Source of the DNA: Methylophilaceae bacterium
GTDB lineage: Bacteria > Pseudomonadota > Gammaproteobacteria > Burkholderiales > Methylophilaceae
Assembly: GCA_905339275.1 (NCBI GenBank)
Contig: CAJPFK010000001.1
Location: 992,001 to 1,056,000, forward strand
Reading direction: 5' to 3'
DNA: 64,000 bases
This document shows, piece after piece, positions 60,699-64,000 of the stretch (position 1 is the stretch's first letter; each line of letters begins with the position of its first letter). Below the pieces are notes generated by a model. That model had not been told where the DNA came from, ran no database searches, and saw only the letters and a list, made by a program, of their open reading frames with translations. The translations under genes were made by a program, and so were the position numbers.

Positions 60699-60947
60699 AT
60701 GGAACATAAATCACACCTCCAGAAATTAGTTGACGACTTGGGTATGCGCCCACTTGCTGCCGCAATTGGTGTGTCGTATCAATCGGTGCAGAAATATCTG
60801 AAAACGCAGGTGCCAGCCGAGCAGGTCGTCCCGATCTGTAAGTTCTCTGAGTACAAGGTCACACCGCATGAGCTGCGCCCCGATCTTTATCCGCATCCGG
60901 ATGATGGCTTGCCGGCCAGCATGCGAAAGTGCGTGGAAGCGGCATGA
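60699..60947 (+). CDS. Cro-like repressor (YdaS type)
   Basis: 82 residues. A helix-turn-helix (LVDDLGMRPLAAAIGVSYQS, about 10-29) and the YdaS-like KTQVPAEQVVPICKFSEYKVTPHELRPD. In Rac prophage YdaS occupies the cro position and, with YdaT, controls lytic entry. Here it is likely the Cro of this phage, competing with the repressor at the ACAAC-N5-GTTGT sites. No ribosome binding site is present, which fits a leaderless mRNA from PR. Confidence 0.85.
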   Translation: MEHKSHLQKLVDDLGMRPLAAAIGVSYQSVQKYLKTQVPAEQVVPICKFSEYKVTPHELRPDLYPHPDDGLPASMRKCVEAA

Positions 60948-61222
60948 ATAAACGGCGCCAGAGGTATTTCGAGCAGGCGCTTAGCGGCGGCCCTGGTTGG
61001 TTGACGCTCGACGAGCATCGCGCACGTGCACACAATAGACGCGCTGGCATGATTAGAAGTCGCCAGCGCTTAGTTTCAAGATTTCGACGCACTTCTCTAC
61101 CTGTGCCTGATCGGCGGGGTTCGATAAACGGAGAGATGACAATCCGTTTTGAAGATCGGCCACAAAGTTTGCTCGGTCGAATCCTGGCTGTTTTGCAAGG
61201 GCTTGCACGAGGAGGCTGCTGA
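60944..61222 (+). CDS. Small basic ORF after cro (uncertain)
   Basis: 92 residues, very Arg-rich (MNKRRQRYFEQALSGGPGWL...). Its ATG overlaps the cro stop as ATGA, with the usual phage junction. From 61053 on it is antisense to the minus-strand 77-residue gene, and that C-terminal part (many Arg, Gly, Leu) looks less protein-like. It may be a real short protein with a spurious tail, or a genuine antisense overlap. Confidence 0.45.
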   Translation: MNKRRQRYFEQALSGGPGWLTLDEHRARAHNRRAGMIRSRQRLVSRFRRTSLPVPDRRGSINGEMTIRFEDRPQSLLGRILAVLQGLARGGC

Positions 61223-61286
61223 TGACGGCAGCGGCGCCGAATTCACGGGAAAAGTCACTGATTTTGATGGTGGCTTCTTTGGTCAT
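61053..61286 (-). CDS. 77-residue phage protein antisense to the post-cro ORF
   Basis: MTKEATIKISDFSREFGAAA... a balanced, helical sequence with an AAAGG box 7-10 nt before ATG 61286. It overlaps the plus-strand basic ORF by 170 nt, tail to tail. The frame stays open upstream to 61817, where a possible Cys-pair (CPHCG, CSSCH) zinc segment appears, so a 255-residue protein starting there cannot be excluded. Function unknown. If real, it would be expressed opposite PR. Confidence 0.55.
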   Translation of the reverse strand: MTKEATIKISDFSREFGAAAVISSLLVQALAKQPGFDRANFVADLQNGLSSLRLSNPADQAQVEKCVEILKLSAGDF

Positions 61287-61429
61287 GGTGAGGCCTTTCG
61301 TAAAGAGGTTTGGGAGTGAGCCCTCAAATCTTAGCACGCTGGGTCTCACCACCTTTGCAACAGCCGCGCTGGCTCGGTTTAAAGCCAGATATGCCGGTGA
61401 ACCGGTGCATTGCGATTCTCCTCCCTCAT

Positions 61430-61462
61430 TACCCGCCATCGCCACGGTGGCGGGTATTTTTT
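61430..61462 (+). terminator. Terminator downstream of cro (tR1-like)
   Basis: A 9-bp perfect stem, TACCCGCCA / TGGCGGGTA, a 9-nt loop and then six T. It would stop rightward PR transcripts before the replication genes unless they are antiterminated, as lambda tR1 does. No antiterminator gene was identified. Confidence 0.8.
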
Positions 61463-61850
61463 CGGCGTCAGCAATAGGCGCTTTAGCGCCATCGATGGCG
61501 GGGACCACCCTTGTCGCACTGGTGTTGCCAGCTTGCTGGCTTACAGCAGTGGTGATGCCCTTTACGGGTGCGGGTATCGCGCCGAATGGGGTGACCCCTT
61601 TGGCTCTTGCATAGCTGTGCTGGATGCCGGCGATCTGCTGATGATCGACGTGCAGGCGTGTGTGGCAGCTGCTGCAGTTGCTGAGGTAGCTGAAGGGGTA
61701 GGGGTTGCGGGTGGGGTCGACAGGCTCTTCCCGGTTGATGCCGCAATGGGGGCATCGAAGAATAAATCGGCGCCCGCAAGGGCTAAGCGATAACAGTGGG
61801 GTTGGTCGTTGGTTCATGCGGCCATTGAAACAGGCTAGAGGGAGTTGCAC
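61463..61850. other. Region between the terminator and the YdaT-like gene
   Basis: About 390 bp with open frames on both strands (plus 61410-61793; minus to 61817) but no product I can name on the plus strand. The minus frame has a possible zinc ribbon near its start (61817). A ribosome binding site (GAGGGAG) for the next gene lies at its right end. Nothing else recognised. Confidence 0.4.
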
Positions 61851-62411
61851 ATGCGAAAGAACTCGCAGACTCTGATTGCAGCATTACGGATTGCGGTGAA
61901 CACGTGGCGCCGCCGTGAGGGCTGGAGCCGTGAATCGGTCGCCCAGCAGATCGCCGATATCTATCACCAGGGCAGCGGCCCTGTCGTTACCGGGTTGAAG
62001 TTCGACCCGCCCACGCATGACATCTATCAGCGCGCGCATGTGAATGCGGACCGGATCTTCCGCTGGCTGGATGATGAGACCAAGGATACGAATCTTTTAC
62101 CGGCAAACGTGCTGCCTTACCTGTTGGCGGTGTTGCCGGATGACCTGCGCGTGCAGGTGGCCAACGCGCTGCTGGAGCCTGCGGGCCTCGGCGTGCGTGT
62201 GATGGCTTTGTCCAGTGACCATGACCTGGCCCACGCGCTGCAGCATGTGGCGCGCGAAGGCGGTGAGGCGGTGGCTGCGATGGCGAGCCTGCTCGATGGC
62301 ACGACGCCGGATGAGCTGCAGGCGGCACGGCAGGAACTGACTGAATCGGCTGCGGCGGTTGAAGCCGCGCTGGGCATTGTTGAGGCGAAGTTGGTGGGGG
62401 CCGGTAGCTGA
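61851..62411 (+). CDS. YdaT/CII-like phage regulator
   Basis: 186 residues. The N-terminal region (ALRIAVNTWRRREGWSRESV, HVNADRIFRWLDDETKDTNLLP) resembles the YdaT domain of Rac prophage, which acts as a CII-like activator or, when overexpressed, a toxin. The C-terminal part is Ala/Glu-rich and helical. GAGGGAG precedes ATG 61851. It overlaps the next gene by one base (TGATG). Downstream of a YdaS-like gene this makes the usual YdaS-YdaT pair, here split by about 0.9 kb. Confidence 0.75.
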   Translation: MRKNSQTLIAALRIAVNTWRRREGWSRESVAQQIADIYHQGSGPVVTGLKFDPPTHDIYQRAHVNADRIFRWLDDETKDTNLLPANVLPYLLAVLPDDLRVQVANALLEPAGLGVRVMALSSDHDLAHALQHVAREGGEAVAAMASLLDGTTPDELQAARQELTESAAAVEAALGIVEAKLVGAGS

Positions 62412-64000
62412 TGGCGAAGCGCCCACCTTTACCGTTCGCGGAAATCGCCGACCAGGCGTTGCGCAGCAGTGACTCTCTGGTGGCACGCTGGTTGCCCGGT
62501 GGCGTCACCAAGGGCGGCGAATACAGCGTGACGAACCCGAACCGGCACGACAACAAGCCGGGGTCTTTCTCGATCAATCTGAACACCGGCGCATGGGGCG
62601 ATTTTGCCACGGACGACAAGGGCGGCGATTTGATCAGCCTCTATGCGTATCTGCAGGGGATGGATCAGTATGAGGCGGCGCTGGAGGTGGCTGACCAGGT
62701 GGCGTTCAAGCTGCCGGCCAATGTCGAAAAGTGGCGAGGCCAGCAGGGCGCCGTGGAGCGTAAGGCTCCGGTGGTGGACCCTGCATCGGTGAAGGAAAAG
62801 AAGGTGCGGCCGGAAAGCCCGTGGGTGCCGGTGTTGCCGGTGCCGGATTATGCGCCGCCGCCGCATGCCGCGCACAAGTTCCGTGGCAAGCCCGAGCGCA
62901 CCTGGTGTTACAAGGACGCCGACCGCAAGGTGTTGGGGTATATCTACCGCTTTGCCACATCCGATGGTGGAAAAGAGACTATTCCTCACATTCTGTGCCG
63001 CCATAAGACGGATGGCACGCTGGATTGGCAGTGGCTGCAGTTCCCAGAACCGCGCCCGCTTTACGGGCTGGACCGGCTGGATGCGAAGCCGGATGCGTGG
63101 GTGCTGCTGGTAGAGGGTGAGAAGTGCGCCGATGCGCCGGTGGAGTTGCTGAACAAGGCGGTAGTGGTGAGCTGGCCTGGCGGCAGCAAGGCGGTGGACA
63201 AGGTTGATTGGTCGCCGCTGGCGGGCCGCAATGTCTACGCGTGGGCGGATTGCGATGCGAAGCACGTGCCGCTGACGAAGGCGGAAAAAGAGGCGGGCGT
63301 TCTGCCAGAGAGCAAGCCGCTGCTGCCTGAACATGAGCAGCCGGGCGTGAAGGCGATGCTGAAGATCCGTGAGCATCTGCTGGCGCTCGATTCTGAGCTT
63401 GACACCGAGACTAAATTCAATTTTGTGGACATCCCCGCGCCTGCAGAAAAGCCGGATGGCTGGGACGTGGCTGATGCCATCGATGAGGGTATGGACGCGC
63501 AGGCGCTCCTGCGTTTTGTCATGCAGACGCGCGCGCAGCTGCCCGCGCCAGCCGATACGGCAGATGCTGGCGATTCAAAACAGCCTCATACCCCTAATTC
63601 CGCTACCGCGGGGGAACGGGGGAAATCGGCCACCTGGGTTGATTATATGCTGCGGAAGAGCGGCGATCTGGTGCCGTGTCTGGCCAATGCCTATGACATC
63701 CTGCTCAACGATGAAAAATGGCGCGGGGTGCTGGCTTATGACGAGTTCTCGCAGCGGGTGATGAAGCTGCGGCCGCCGCCGTTCTATGGCGGGGTGGGTG
63801 AGGCCGGGGAATGGAGCGGGCAGGATGATGCGCACGCGGCCATGTGGCTGACGCGGACTTACCGGATCAGCGTGTCGCCATCGCTGGCGGCTGAGGCGGT
63901 GGAGAACGTCGCCCGGCGCAATACGATCAACCCGCCGCGCGATTGGCTGAACGGGTTGGAGTGGGATGGCCAGCACCGGGTGGACAGCTGGTTGCTGGAT
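62411..64000 (+). CDS. Phage replication protein, primase/VirE type (3' end beyond window)
   Basis: 530 residues are visible. The N-terminus (to about 100) is a zinc-less DnaG-like cap region with NRHDNKPGSFSI and GAWGDFATDDKGGDLISLY, the LDxW/GDFxxG primase start. A toprim-like part follows (LLVEGEKCADAPVEL about 237, VVSWPGGSKAVD, VYAWADCDAKHVP). Near the end the VirE/DUF-helicase linker begins (WDGQHRVDSWL), so an SF3-type helicase should lie outside the window. It probably initiates phage DNA replication. Confidence 0.87.
   Translation, partial: MAKRPPLPFAEIADQALRSSDSLVARWLPGGVTKGGEYSVTNPNRHDNKPGSFSINLNTGAWGDFATDDKGGDLISLYAYLQGMDQYEAALEVADQVAFKLPANVEKWRGQQGAVERKAPVVDPASVKEKKVRPESPWVPVLPVPDYAPPPHAAHKFRGKPERTWCYKDADRKVLGYIYRFATSDGGKETIPHILCRHKTDGTLDWQWLQFPEPRPLYGLDRLDAKPDAWVLLVEGEKCADAPVELLNKAVVVSWPGGSKAVDKVDWSPLAGRNVYAWADCDAKHVPLTKAEKEAGVLPESKPLLPEHEQPGVKAMLKIREHLLALDSELDTETKFNFVDIPAPAEKPDGWDVADAIDEGMDAQALLRFVMQTRAQLPAPADTADAGDSKQPHTPNSATAGERGKSATWVDYMLRKSGDLVPCLANAYDILLNDEKWRGVLAYDEFSQRVMKLRPPPFYGGVGEAGEWSGQDDAHAAMWLTRTYRISVSPSLAAEAVENVARRNTINPPRDWLNGLEWDGQHRVDSWLLD

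Larger units (their letters stand above)
51401..64000. mobile_element. Lambda-like prophage, left part (right end outside window)
   Basis: From the tRNA-Glu end onward the gene style changes to many very short, overlapping genes, with phage repressor, Cro, YdaT/CII-like and primase proteins and paired operators. The left boundary is set by the tRNA 3' end. The right attachment copy, integrase, lysis and structural genes are not in the window. Repression genes are intact and no frameshift was seen, so the element may be functional; that needs the rest of the sequence. Confidence 0.88.

Noticed and set aside
61222-61793. Plus-strand open frames after the post-cro ORF
   Set aside because: They cross the terminator hairpin at 61430-61462, and their products look like antisense readings of the minus frame.
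51401-64000. Integrated plasmid instead of prophage (ParB-like protein)
   Set aside because: No parA, rep origin or iterons; the repressor/Cro/operator layout and primase module are phage-like.

Overview
The window reads as a betaproteobacterial chromosome segment, most like the Nitrosomonadales/Gallionellales group. The evidence is gene order (rne, rluC, HAD phosphatase, Rieske protein, sppA), DapC, PilU, MnmC, a MutL with an endonuclease motif, and a paired GH57 glycogen cluster. This placement is inferred from protein resemblance and order only; no search was run.

Host part, 1-51400. (i) 1-5290: 5' part of rne (minus strand), then divergently rluC, a HAD phosphatase, a Rieske protein and sppA, closed by a strong bidirectional terminator. 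(ii) 5374-15479: a glycogen/maltodextrin block (pgi and glgB on minus; glgC, two GH57 enzymes and a ROK glucokinase on plus). (iii) 15553-26032: an EAL-CBS-GGDEF regulator facing a coupled pair of GH17 proteins, one fused to a processive GT2 domain (beta-glucan synthesis), then a small secreted protein and a GT39-like/GT2/GtrA/ChbG-like glycan cassette. (iv) 26084-34527: back-to-back queG and tsaE, then amiC, a beta-CASP nuclease, mutL, ydcF-like and miaA. (v) 34629-47540: dapC, a DMT exporter, an OmpA-type lipoprotein, a DUF4124 protein, pilU, a TPR-GT41 protein, mnmC, a methyltransferase, a PQQ-dehydrogenase lipoprotein and outer-membrane phospholipase A. (vi) 47543-49885: an arsenic operon, arsR-arsI-acr3-arsC, behind a perfect palindromic operator. 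(vii) 50055-51400: an unrecognised protein, then tRNA-Ala(GGC) and tRNA-Glu(TTC) behind a stable-RNA type promoter.

Prophage, 51401 to beyond 64000. A lambda-like temperate phage abuts the 3' end of tRNA-Glu. Its control region can be read directly: four copies of ACAAC-N5-GTTGT form two operator pairs, each pair with the same 24-bp spacing. One pair lies between the repressor and a YdaS/Cro-like gene (OR); the other lies 1.6 kb to the left (OL), at the promoter of a leftward operon of about 22 small genes. Between OL and OR, downstream of the repressor and ended by a terminator before OL, sit a lipoprotein and a membrane-anchored HIRAN-domain protein. That is the position of lambda rexA/rexB, so they are likely expressed in the lysogen. 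Rightward lie cro (YdaS-like), a small basic ORF, a lambda-tR1-like terminator, a YdaT/CII-like protein and a large primase/VirE-type replication protein that runs off the window. No integrase, lysis or structural genes are in view.

The leftward operon is packed by 4-nt ATGA overlaps. The ribosome binding site of each downstream gene lies in the last codons of the gene before it, so many unrelated proteins end in the same Ala-Ala tail. Several genes of 26-39 codons, missed by usual length cut-offs, fill the gaps exactly.
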